From the NCBI GenBank assembly GCA_001630475.1, contig KV419396.1, positions 1,141,532 to 1,205,531 on the forward strand: 64,000 nucleotides of DNA. The letters are read 5' to 3'. The position numbers and the translations under genes were made by a program. The notes beneath the pieces were generated by a model. The model saw nothing but the letters and a program-made list of their open reading frames with translations. It ran no database searches and was not told where the DNA came from. Each line of letters begins with the position of its first letter. Within the stretch, counting starts at the first letter, position 1. Shown in pieces: positions 49,030 to 61,286 of the stretch. Source of the DNA: Sistotremastrum niveocremeum HHB9708 (taxonomy: Eukaryota; Basidiomycota; Agaricomycetes; Sistotremastrales; Sistotremastraceae).

Positions 49030-52000
49030 ATGCTCCAGGCCACTCGTTCGTTCATCGCATCTGTCGCCAATTGTACATGCTTCGGGTGTTCTTCAGGGCC
49101 CTACTCGGCATGGCTGCTGTCCCAACTTCTCCAACTCTCCATTGCACTCCTTATATTCAGTCGCTACATCGCACCATTCTTTCTTCGACAAGTGACTAGC
49201 CGCGTTCGCGTGCGGTCCATCAGCCTTCGGTCTATCAAGGGCCTGTACATATGCACAGGCAATGTTACGCTGAGCATCGAGCGTATTGGGCTCGCCTATC
49301 ATCAGAAATCTGCAGAACACGCCCGAAGATTTTCTTTCCAAATAATCGGTCTTCGACTTGAATTGGATCCAAAGGGGTCCAAGGAGACAAGGAAACACGC
49401 AGACAAGGAGAAGTCGGATGCTGCACCTCCCAGTCCACCGCGTCGTGCTCTCCAGAGTCTAACGGGTGCATTTGCATCCGTGCTCAACTGGGGATTTAGA
49501 CCAGCAGCACGTTGGCTCTTCGTCACTTTTCTTCGCCTACTCATCAGAGGACTCCCTGCCCTCACCCAGGTGTTCGACGTCGAGCTTGATCGAGCCGTCG
49601 TGTGTCTGGTTCCCTTCGGAGGAGCGCACCTGTCAGCATCAGGTGTATCTCTATCTTCAAGAGTCGAGTTTACCGAACACGATGAGGCAGCAAAGTCTCG
49701 GACGGCACATAAGAAATTGATCAAGCCAGTGCGCCATACGCCCTCACCTGAGAGTTGGCGGACGAGATTCAAGGGAAGCTTCACTCGAGCCTGGGACAGA
49801 GCTTGGGGTAAGACGGAGGGGTTTGTCTCAATTTCTGTAGCGGTCAAAGATATCGCAGCCTACCAGGGGATGCCAGAGCCTATCTCCACCCCTCGGCGAA
49901 CGCCAGGTTCTCGCAATGCTTCCCATTTCCAGAAGTCCGTTTCGCTGTCGGCACTTCAGAACTCGAACCTTCTCTTCAAGGTTTCTAAACCAGCGCGCTT
50001 CCATGTTTCGACTCGCTTCAGTCCTAAGATAGCGGAACTGCACGAGCACACGCTGAGCGCCTCTGTGGAGCTGTCCGACGTTCATGTAATCATTCACACC
50101 TGCCATGACCTTCTCCAGCAATTCAAGAATTCTGCCGCAGCCGTTCAACAGGTTTCCCCTACTCTCAGCCCATCACTCGCGGAGAGCCCGGCTGATGCAT
50201 CACCAGCGACACCCCCTTCTTCTCCATTCATGGATACGCTTAACAACGTTATGGTATGCTCAATTTCATACATCACATTTCAATACTCAGTTTTGTTTTC
50301 CCCCAAAGAATAAAGGTCGGTTCCGGAAGTCGACTAAGTCACCTGCCGCTAAAGCTCAAAATCGAATGATCCGAGTACGTTGCCCAAGATCGAGATTTTT
50401 TCTTCATTGCCGAACTCATAATGTCACAGCTCCTTCTGAAGGCTTTGGAGAAATTTGAGATTCGCATCAAGCACGCAAGTGCCGAACATTCGTGGACCCA
50501 TTCGGGAGAGCCGCGTCCTACTTTGTCGCACAAATGGTCAACGGATTCCGTGCTTTTTGGATTTGGGATTAGCAAGGCATCAGAGAATGATGTACATCTT
50601 CGACTATTGGGCAAGCAGACTATCAAGAATGGCACGACCGGGAAACCAACCCCACCGCTCATGTTGTTTTTTGGACTTCATGAAAGCAATATTTACCAGT
50701 CCTTGGGGGACCCAGCGTCTTCTAGTTATCGTCCACTCCTTCGCCTTGGAAGCGTGGATGTACAAATACTGAGCGCCCAATGGCCCCCACAATGGGTCTC
50801 CGACATGTACGACTTTGCCGACGATCCCAATGGTTCATTAGTAGCTATCCAACTACAGGTCGAGGATATAGTGATCAGAGAAGACCTAGACACCGTGAAA
50901 GCCATTATGTCGAGTCGCGTCGTGAAAACCCCACAGGTGCCGAAAGCAGTGAAGTCATGGCCAACTATATGGTATCCTGCTCCTCGACTCCACTGGACAG
51001 TTCTCGTGGACAAAGTATCTGTACAAATCTTCCATGAATCCCGGGGTCGGATCCTACTCGACATGCGTTCTGAAGGGCTCGATAGTGCGGGCGCTCTGGA
51101 TTTCAAGGATGTTTGGCTTCGCCCACGCCGGGTGCTCGATCAACCAAGCACTCGAATGAGCTCACTATATGCCATGCTCGAAGGGCACGTACACATCAAC
51201 CCATTTTTCATTCGGATTGTTCCCCCTTCGCGGATGCTTTCATTCTCCGAGAGCCCCTCCGAGGTCGCAGAGGCTGCGTTGCTGGACGTGGAACCAACTC
51301 TAGCACTCGCTGAGGTTGAGATTGCCGTGTCAGGTGCAGCCCCTGCTCTTGTTATGGATGAATGGCCCTCGGCGACCTCAATCGAGTTATCGTCAGGCAT
51401 GATTGATGTCCAATGTTCAACAGACGACCTTGCAGTTGAGCTATGGAACCAAGAAGTGATAGCAGAGCTTGCCAGCCTTGTAGCACTATGGACTACAAAG
51501 GCTCAGGAGCTCAGTCAACCAAGGAAAGCAGAGATACTGCCTTACGGTATCTCGATCCAAATATCCCTTGTCAATGCCACTGCGTGCCTCGCAAAAAGAG
51601 ATCTTAACCCTAGCTGCGATATGCAGCTGTCCCGCGGACTTCATACGACTCTAGGATCTACTTTCGCGTACTGTTCGGTATCGTGGAAGCATCGTCAAGC
51701 CTGCGCACAGCTTGGTCTACACGATGCTCGAGCACATCAGCGTCAGAGGTTGAACGTCCCTGAAGATCTGCCACAGCAGACGCTCGCGTTGACGAATATT
51801 TCGGCAGAACCCGAGTCGCAAGTCACACTGATTCAAGTGGCATTCCACGATGTTGCTATCAGAAATGTAGTCGCCACGCCCTTTGCGGCTAGTGTGACGT
51901 ATTTGGATGAACTGCGATCTCGAGAACCAATTTCCCGTCAATCTCTTCCCATTGCTATCCCCTCTGTGATGCTAAGAGCAAGCCGGATGCCGTTGAGTCG

Positions 52001-55000
52001 GGAAGAAAAAGATCGCGGTGAACCACTTGGAGAATTCCGGGTGACCCTTGAGCTTTCTCAAGTGTTCGGGGAGCTGGATATGTTGACTATTTATTCGGGT
52101 CTGCTTGCAGCAAAAGTTGTCACCACTGTCCGCCCCGGAAGAGATTCTAGGACGGCGAATGAACTCGAGAGTACCAAGGCGCCATCATCCGCCGTTCAGA
52201 TTCGAATTGCTAGGCTTGAAATCTTGTTCAACTTTCCTGTGGCCAGAAGCAAGCTTTTCATTCGCATGCACTCATTCGCCTCGAGTCTGCACAATCACAA
52301 GATTGGTTTGGATCTCAAGAACACTCTGCTCTATGTTCCCAGTCACATCCATTCAGACAAATGGGAGGAGCTCGGACGCTTGAAAGACTGCCACCTTGAT
52401 TTGGCCCTTAACTCACATAAGTCTTCGACCTCGAAAGTCACGATTGATGCTCTTCGCGTCAGTCTACCCTGGAAGTTTATTCTGGCAGATTTGATACTCA
52501 GCATAAACCTCACTGTCAAATCATTTCGCCATCTGAAGAAGGTCGTGGCAGATGGGGAATTCAGAAATATGGCACAGCCAGAGGTTGAACCGGCTAAACG
52601 AGTACCTGATCTTACGATTGTTGCCAATCATCTCGTTTTCGAGGCTCGTGATAATCCTTTTGAGTCCAGGTTAGGCCTCATCTCGGTGACTGGGAAAGAA
52701 TGTGCGAGGGTCCGGTTAGAGAGAGAAGAGGCGTTCGAAGCAAAGGTTGCGGCAATCAGGGCTGCAGAATCAGCGAACGAATCCTCTGTGTCGCAGGACC
52801 ATCATCAGCATCACACTACAGGACAGTTCCACTTTACCCCTCAGCACAGCATCCCAGTCAACGAGGCTCATGAGCGTCTTCTAACGATGCACTCTCAAAG
52901 TTGGATGTTCCGTTTCAAAGAAGCTGCGGAAGATCAAGTAAAGGCTGAATCTTCTTTCCATCGCAGGCTTTTTGGGACATTCAGCTCGAGGTTTGAGCTC
53001 GACCCAATCATTGACATCGATATCGCGAGCGTCCTCGAGGAGCCTCCTTTGTTTCGGCTGTCTCTTAGTGAAGTGACTGTTGGACTCGGAGGGCCGAGCT
53101 TTGGAGAGGCAGGCCTGACTTCGTTCATCAAAGACTTGGGAAATGGCGTACCTGAAGAGACGACCTTCACTCTACTCATACCCCTACACGTTTCCCTGTC
53201 TGCAACTGCGCTATCCTTGACAGTTCGCGATTATCCCCTTCCATTGCTCGTTGTGCCTTCTGATCACGGAGAAGTCTTACCGTCTTTCTCCTATGTGTCA
53301 GATCTAGTCATCGCAGAAGAAGCTGGCCCTAGTGATTCGATTGATTGGCTAGAGTGTGCTGTAGTGAAGGCAGATGATGGCATTCACGAGGCCAAACCCT
53401 TCACCATCCATGTTCCTAAAACATGTATGCCGGTGAAAACGTATGCTGCGCCGATCATTTCAGTCCGAACCCGTCGCCCAGTGGAGTTCACGTGGGGGGT
53501 TAGTTATACACCAGCTATCCAGATGATTGCGAAGACTCTCGATACTATAACTCACCCTCCGAAAGACCGCTCTCCGGCTTTGGGATTTTGGGATAAGGTA
53601 TATCGTTTTTGTGTTCCTTGTTTGATTTCTCACGGTCCGGCACGATAGATGCGTCTCGTTTTTCATTGGAGAGGCGAAGCCTCATTCAAGGGGGATCTGC
53701 ATCTCAACCTCAAAGGTGGCTGTCCGCCTTCCCTTAGAATCATTCGCTAAATCTTAAATCCATAGGCTCGCGTGACCCGTATCAAATTTCAGGCACAGGT
53801 GCTGGTTTTGCTTTCTGCTGGCAAGGACTACCCGTGATCGAGATAGGGCCGAAGAGATCTGATCACGAGGTTGTCCGTGTTCTCAGCGATCGCATGCTGA
53901 TTGTCATCCCGAAGTGAGGGTTCCTTGACCCAACCCATCTCGCTCTGATCATTATTTTGTAGACTCAAAAAGTTTCACGATGGATCTCATCATGTTAGAG
54001 AGCATTCGTTCCATATCGGCGGCCAAGACTCAGAAGCTACCTCACAATCTTCAGTCCATGCAACGTTTGCGGGGAAAAATCAATTCAAGAAGATAGTGGC
54101 AAAATTCAACAATGGCATTAGTATGGGCCTTGGCTTCGCCTTAGAGCGTTCTTGTCGACAGGAGTGTACGGAATGCACTGGCGAACCTTTCCATCGATCG
54201 TGCCGTATATTTACCTTCCGACCTCATTACACAGTCAAACTTCGAGCATCCCCCGAAGCTGGCCTGGATTCCTACGATGGCTTCCGATCTGATTTCATTC
54301 ATTTTTCATTATCTCTGACATCACCCATCCCGGAAAGACGTGTCACTCGAGATGCCTACAGCTCTGTGCATCTGAGTGGACTTACGTTCGCTCATTTCTG
54401 GGCATGGTGGGCAACTTTCGACGGCGCTTTGTCGCTGCCAGTTGGGCAAGGAAGACTGTTCCCCGACTCTCGTCCCCCTTCCCCGAAGTTTGGAAAACAT
54501 CTGGCGACGTTGAAATACAGAGTTTCGGTCTCACGTTTATTCGTCTCCCATATCTACAAACAGGACACTTCAGACACATGGGCTGAAGGAGAGACTCCGT
54601 GCATTGGTGTGAAAGGGATGATTTCTGACTTCCAGGCTGACATGCATCAGCGAGAACAAGAGACCCAAGTTCGGGGAAGTTTTTCAGGAGGGACTAAAAC
54701 AGTGCGCCATAAAGCCGTCAACGCCGCAAAGGTGATTATGAAAGGTCTCACCCTGAAGGCTATATGTGCCGTGTTCAGTGAACCCGACAAACAGACGGTG
54801 CTTGCATCGACCATTCCAGATATTTCCCATGTCAACCCTCCGAAGAAACCCTGGGATAATGCCGCTCCCTTACTCGAGACCTCTGAATGGGCGTCCATGG
54901 ATGATTGGGTGGAACCGGATTGGTCACCTAATAGCAACCCGCAAGTATTCTACACGGACGTGGCATCTTGCCCTCGGTTCACTTTCTTCCGGACTGCTAC

Positions 55001-58000
55001 AAAGACGACCACAGCTTCAGACACTCTTGGCCGCTTCGCCCAAGAATCGGCAGGTCATCCGATCAGTCGTTTCGATGGTGAGGATACACATTCGTGTTTC
55101 ATGGGTTCCGAAGAATGTACGGATGTCTTGTCCTTAGATTGAGCTGTCGGACTCACAAATCTCTAGCCGTGCATAGAGTTCAGGTTGCTTTAGCAAACGA
55201 CCGATTGACTGAATTGCGCAGTCAAATCAAACGGGTGCCTTCCACCGACAGCACTACACACGACTATTCTAAGGAAGAGGTACGTCCTGTCAGCAGCGAA
55301 TGACGTGTCTACTGACGACGGAATATAGATCAGTGCCATCAACAGCCGGCGGACTGCATTGAGTCGACAAGCCTCTTTGCTGGAAAGCTACGTCAGGCAT
55401 CTGGAAACCTCTGAAGCCGCAAATCCCTCGGACGATTCACAGATGACAGAGCTCGACTCTTATGCCATCCCTTCAGAGACACTGTCTGCCGAAGAATGGC
55501 AGAATTTCATCAATGTTTATCAAGTACATTCGCCAGTGATTTGTATCGATAATGTGACTCGTGATGTAAGTCAGGCAGGCTATATATTGTTCGCCTTCAC
55601 TGATTCAGGGTATAGTTCATGATGCAGTATTATTACGCTTCGAGAGCTAGACGTGGCTTTGAATACCGAATGGCTGCTCGGTAACTCACCTCCTTATCTC
55701 CGTGAACACAATCTCATATGAGCCAGTGCTGTGAAATTCATTCGAGACCAAGTGCATATGCGGGTAGCTACCTTGGACGATGAACCAGATGATTTCAAGA
55801 GATCCTGGGTCCCAACGCGAGGAGCGCAGGCCATACGCAATCTGCTTGGCCGGGATGAACGCAAGTCCGAAGATGAACCGGAAGAGGACGAACAGGATAT
55901 CAGCAGCCTTATCACCCGGAAGTTCGATCCAGCTCTCGGCTGGACGGAAGGGATTTCTGTTCGGGCTGGACACTTCTGCCTGCTATTGAAGCCTCAGGTA
56001 GTGCTGAGAAGTGAAAAGGGACCGGATTCGGTCCTTGTGCTGGCTGCGGCTAATGTGTCACTACGGAGCTTTACTATCGTCGACGATGCTAATTCTGACG
56101 ACCCTGTCAACGGTTACGTGATGGCCAGGTTTGTTCAATGATTTTCTGAAAGTTCGTCGATTTACTTGGGTTGTAGGACACATGCTGCCTTGAATGGTCT
56201 GCAAATATTTGCCCCAACGCCTGAAGCTGCAGATCTCTGCGTGGCTACTCAGGCTGTTCCTCTGGAAGTTCTTGTGGACTATCGCTGTGAGAGCACAGAC
56301 TTTGACCGCCTCGTGCCCCAAACCGATGCAATACTGCAATATGATAAATTCAATCGTTTACGGCTGCGTAACAAAATTTCGTCGGTTGTACCCAGTTTAT
56401 CGGACGAGAACTTCCAAGTGCTGGAGCATCTACAACATCAAACAGTGAGCACTATTCGAGCTGATTTTATAGTCGAGCTGACCTGGTGTAGGATTTGGTC
56501 GCAGTGAGCATCCCTCGACTATCTGTCTCGGCCAACAGTAGACACTTTGGTGCTATCTCGCACATCGTGACAAATCTATTACTATTCTCCGAACCTGCTC
56601 ACAAGCGGCGTCTGGAGGAGGTCAGAACGTATGTGATCAGCTATGACTTTAGTGATTTGGATGCAGCCGCACGGGTTGTCGCGGATTACCAGGGACGCAT
56701 TCGCCACTTGCATGAAGTTCTGGCCGAACTGGATCATCACCATCACAGACCGGAATCGCACGCGCACCAGGAACGCCTCGAGATCAAAGCTCAGGTCTTG
56801 TCTCTGTCCGAGGAGCTCGATTTAATATTCGACGCAATCAAACTCTCTCAGGACAAGCGAGATAATAATCAGGACCAGAAATCAGCGCTGAGGCTACTGG
56901 CTTCGTCATCGGAAATTTCATGGCAAATGATCGAAGGCACCAGCGAACTTCTGGCGAAGCTGACTGCGAAAGGAGCCAACTTTTCGTGGCTTAATCGACA
57001 GGATAGTTCCACGATGAACAAACTGGTGCTACATGACCTGCGTGCCTTCGATGGCGCTCCTGATGCAGTGTGGCCCGAGTTACTTTCCAAACACATGGAA
57101 CCTCTCAATCATCCTTTAGTGAAGGCAAGTCTTGTATATTTCAAGGTGGCATGGTGATTAACCTGTGTTTTGTAGCGTGGTATCTTTGCGGATGCGGATT
57201 GGAGCGTTCTGGCACCTATCGGCGGTATAGCGATTTACGAACACTTCCAGTTGTCATTACATCCCATCCGCCTCCAGATCCAAACTAAGCTTGGTTCCCG
57301 AATACTTGAGTATGTCTGGCCAGATAGAAGACGTCGGAAATCGATCAGTGGAGGGATCGATAGGTCGATGCCTGGTACACCTATCACGGCTTTGACACCT
57401 CTAGTCCCTTCGACTCCTGTCTCGACGAATCCAAGCGAGAGCGGGAGTTCATCTCCATCCCCGCTTCACCTTGCGCCCCCTAAATCTAGTGCGGGTGGTT
57501 CGGCCAGTCCACGCAGCCCACGTTTGCAGACGTCTCGATCGTTCACGAACCTGAGATCGCCCGGAGAAAGCAGGACGGAACTGAAACGATCAAACTCACA
57601 TTCCACTCTGCCCTCGAGCCGTGCAACTAGCGATGGAGTGACTGACTCATCTGCCTCTGCGTCTATTGTCGAGCCATCCGTTGCCAGCGAGATGACACGT
57701 TCGACGTCGAATAGGGACGCCGTCGAGATGCGGTCGCGGTCTACACAAAAGACATTTGCGCTGGTGAAGATTGAGAGCATTCATCTGTTGCTCAGCATTA
57801 TGGTATGTAATATCAGGAACTGAGATGAACGTTTCTGACGGGAATTATATAGAAAGAGGATGCGTTCCTGTGTCGCGATGCAAGGATCCGGACGCGAGAA
57901 CTGGAATATCGGAACAAAACGTCTAGCGTAAGTCGCTCATTACTCAGTTGAAACAGCCTCGTTGATAAGCCGCGGATCAGTTCGAGCAGCTGGCCGATCA

Positions 58001-58562
58001 GTTCATTCCGTCTGACTCGTCGTGGAAGGGGTGGGTTCGGATGGCATTGCACCAGCCGTTGTTGCCAGTTCTGCCAGTGGCTCGAGAGTTGCTTACGAAG
58101 ACGAAATGGGTCTCTTCGCCATTCCGGTCCAACTCGCGGCAAAACACGTTCTTTGAGCTGCAGCCCACACCCTTGGTTCCCGGACAGCTGATTCGGCAAG
58201 AAACAAGATCTCGATCACCGCATCGGCAATGGCCTCGGCTTCTGAAGCGGAACACTGGGTCGAAGAACCGGACGTCGGAGGAAGGCTCAACAGTGGAAGG
58301 TGGGCCGGCGCAGACAGAGGAGGCAGAACCATCGCGGAAGTCGCAGAGCTCTGGACGGAAGATGAAGATGAAGAAGGGCCACAGCAGGAACGACTCGCAA
58401 GGTGAGCCACCCGCTTCCTATAAGGAGCTATTCGGGCTGACACGGTCCATCAGGTTAACGAGAGTCATTCGCGCTTCGTCCATGTTGGCGACGCTTTTGG
58501 GCACTAAAACTGGTCGGAATGGACACAGGATATTGGTCACTCACTCATTTAACTTATACTAA
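49030..58562 (+). CDS. FMP27: FMP27/Hobbit-type bridge-like lipid transfer protein
   Basis: A giant protein of the Fmp27/Hob (SABRE, RBG) family, which forms a hydrophobic channel carrying lipids between membranes at ER-plasma membrane contacts. The N-terminal anchor is LLQLSIALLIFSRYIAPFFL, followed by VRVRSISLRSIKGLYICTGN. The family hallmark GFWDK is at about 53583-53597; splicing there gives GFWDK-MRLVFHWRGEASFKGD, LHLNLKGSRDPYQISGTGAG and FAFCWQGLP. Later blocks include SMDDWVEPDWSPNSNPQVFY and SVKFIRDQVHMRVATLDDE-type text. PEAADLCVATQAVPLEVLVD, SERSADFAD-like coiled regions and MALHQPLLPVLPVARELLTK close the family region. Many short introns; a 55-nt one at 50375-50429 removes an apparent frame conflict. 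The C-terminus after 58400 depends on a 52-nt intron, so the end is either 58458 or 58562. The start at 49030 is the first Met before the anchor. Confidence 0.85.
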
Positions 58563-58729
58563 TAGATCTTCGTATTTCATGTAAAAGTAGTATTAAAGTG
58601 TAACTCAGCAAAAATGACAAGCATCCAAATGTTCCCACGCTCCCCTTTCCAGCGCGTCCGACCGATCCCGTATTACTATTATATTCTCTTCTCCACCGTC
58701 GTCTCACTCCTTGCCTCTGCTCCCTCACC

Positions 58730-60897
58730 ATGTCCTCCTCCATCAGAGTCCGGCGCGGCTCTGTCTCAAACTACACCCAGCTCAACGACTCGCCGCCTGG
58801 CTCCCAGCGCAGGAGCACCTCTCCAGCGAGGCGGCGCAGCCGAACAGTGGCCAGTGTCTTCCACCCTCTCGAGACAGTTCCAAGCGTAATTGCACCTCCA
58901 ACCCCGGACCAGGAGTCGCCGCAATCACAACCAGACAGTCAAGACGACCCTCATAACAATGACCCAGACCACCACAGACACCATTATCACTACAGACATG
59001 CACGCTTGAGCCGAGTCTCACATTACATCTTATCTGGCAAACGGAGGTCTCGCCACCGCTCGTCCGGGGCTCATTCGTCGTCGGACGGCTCGCATCGTGA
59101 TACTCTCCGTGTCGACAATGCACCCCAGATGGAATTGTTGATTCCGACCCATGGTCAACCGGGGCTCATGGGAAGCTCCCTCAGCTTACCTCGCTCAATT
59201 GACGAATCCTCGGACGACTCCTCCGAACATCATGACGACGATATTGTGGACCACCTAGATGTCATTGGTATGTGTCCCATGGCCGTGCCTTGAAACGTGC
59301 GCTTATTCGTTCATTTCCAGACGCAGAAATATCAGCTGTGTCGAATCTCCAAAATGCTGCAAACTCTATCTTAATGTAGGCCTTCTGAGCACGGCGAAGG
59401 AAGTACCTGATCGCCCTTTAGCCCGCCCCTTAATTTCTATGACCGTCGCCCTGTCGTCATGCTGCCTACCACCGCTCGCGTACCCGCCCGAGCCAATATC
59501 CTCACAGACACTGAAAAGGGCATAAAACCGGAGCAGAGTGCAGAAAGTCTAGACGAGCTGGATCGTCATGTCGACGATGTTCTCAGACGTAGAGACAAAT
59601 TCAAGCGCACGATGAAAGGCTTCTGGACCTTTGTAAAGACCCGTGAGTTAAAAAGCGACCTCGGATTTACGAAGTGCTGACCCCTTGAAAGCTACGGGTG
59701 CTATTGCTGTTATCTATGGATTTTTGTGTGCCTTCTGGGGTGCTGCTATTGTTTTCTTCCTTGCAAAATTCATTAATCTGCATAATGCGGATCGTCAAGG
59801 CTTCTGGGTGGAAGTCTGCTCCCAAGTTGAAAATGGTGATTCTTGCCTGTCTAGATCACCTGCCATTTACTAACATGCTTGTATTCTAGGTCTCTTTACT
59901 GTCACCGGCGTTGTATGTATTCGAAAGACCCATACGAAACCCTCCTAATTTGTCTTTCTCAGGGCCTCATTCCGTGGCGCGTTGTAGATACTTACCGTCA
60001 GTTGTCTCTCAAGCCTGTTTTTGCACGTTTTTAAATCCTTCTACAGGCATGTTCAAGATTTGGCGATTCAAACGTCTTACTCGCTCTCTGCGGAAGAAAG
60101 CTGGATTACCGCCACTCATTGATATTGATGATTTACCCGACCCTATTTATGACCCCAACTATGTTCACGTTTTGACCGAGAAACAGCAGGAAGAGCTTCA
60201 TTATCGTGCGTTTTCATTTTGCAGTTTCAACCTTCCGATACTGATATTGCCCCCAGAGCAAACGATGTTCAAGAAATCTCAGACGTGGTATAGACCGCAC
60301 GGTTAGTGCCTGCGTATGTGCCTGAACTTCTTCTGATGGCTCCTTCAGGAACAAGCACACACAAAGCTTTCCCAATCAATCGAGCTCTCCTCATCTGTCT
60401 GCTGATTGACGGTAACAGTATCTTCCAGGTTCGTCACCGTCGTACCGTTCAAGTGTACATTTCTCATCCGTTCGCAGTGCATGTTATGTGGCACCATGTG
60501 GGGCCTTAACCGGTAAGTTTTCATAAGTTCGTCCACAAATATCAACAAACTGATTATTTGCCAAAGATTCCAACGTCCAGCATGGACAACAGGAACACTG
60601 ATTCCTGCTTCATTCCTGTGTGGTATCGCCGCAGTCGTTGCGATTTGGGTCGGGGGACATAAAACAAAACGAACGCAGGAAGTCGAAGAACGATTGAAAG
60701 CTGCGCTTGCTGTCGAGAAACGTACTCGCGTCCCAGCCGGCATCACGATCGTCACTCAACCTCCTCCCGAAGACGAGACGAATACTACAAAGGGCGAGAG
60801 CTCCGCACCTAACACAGCCCTCGAATCCGATATTGGGGAAACCATGACCATTCCTCATCATGATAGTTTGGGCATTCCTAGCGAGCCTACGAGATGA
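58730..60897 (+). CDS. DUF2985 membrane protein
   Basis: A fungal membrane protein with DUF2985, of unknown function. The disordered N-terminus is basic and His/Ser-rich (RRSTSPARRRSRTVASV, HHRHHYHYRHARLSRV) and ends in an acidic patch. Then come KRTMKGFWTFVKT, the membrane segment IAVIYGFLCAFWGAAIVFFL, and LFTVTGVGLIPWRVVDTYRM. FKIWRFKRLTRSLRKKAGLP and DPIYDPNYVHVLTEKQQEEL follow. The signature is TWYRPHGTSTHKAFPINRAL, LLIDGNSIFQ, and CTMWGLNRFQRPAWTTGTLI with membrane segments. A charged tail ends at 60897. Exon 2 (DAEISAVSNLQNAANSILM) and exon 3 (PLAFYDRRPVVMLPTTARVP) are short. Confidence 0.87.
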
Positions 60898-61286
60898 ATT
60901 ACATGAGGCTTCCTGTACTTTTACTTACGACTATATCTTGTTCCACTTCACGACACCAAGGGCTATTGGACGACATATTTATGATAGGCATCAGTTGCCG
61001 ACGATAATCATTGTGACTGATTGTAGTAGTAGTAATACATGTGGATTGTTGAAATCCTGACTGCTTCCTAAACCGATTTAATACACCTTCGTACACTCGC
61101 CAACTAGGTTGTCGATCCGACTCCTCCAATCATCCTCACGGCGCCACTCGATAAATGTGTCCCGCAAGCTGTGACGCTTGAGACCCGAAACCCCGCATCA
61201 TACAATCACCCTCCCTAAGGTAAGTCCGGAAAATATATATCTCGGTACCCTTTCGTGGGCGCTGTTGAAGCGCAAAGCAAACATAA
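60898..61286. other. Convergent intergenic region between DUF2985 gene and MET6
   Basis: About 390 bases between converging stops. No coding frame with recognisable text, RNA gene or repeat is seen. Confidence 0.6.

Noticed and set aside
50341-50429. In-frame TGA within the FMP27 frame near 50367
   Set aside because: A 55-nt GTACGT...CACAG intron at 50375-50429, with the acceptor at the end of AAAG before 50311, gives a continuous frame (NKGRFRK...MIR joined to LLLKALEKFE).
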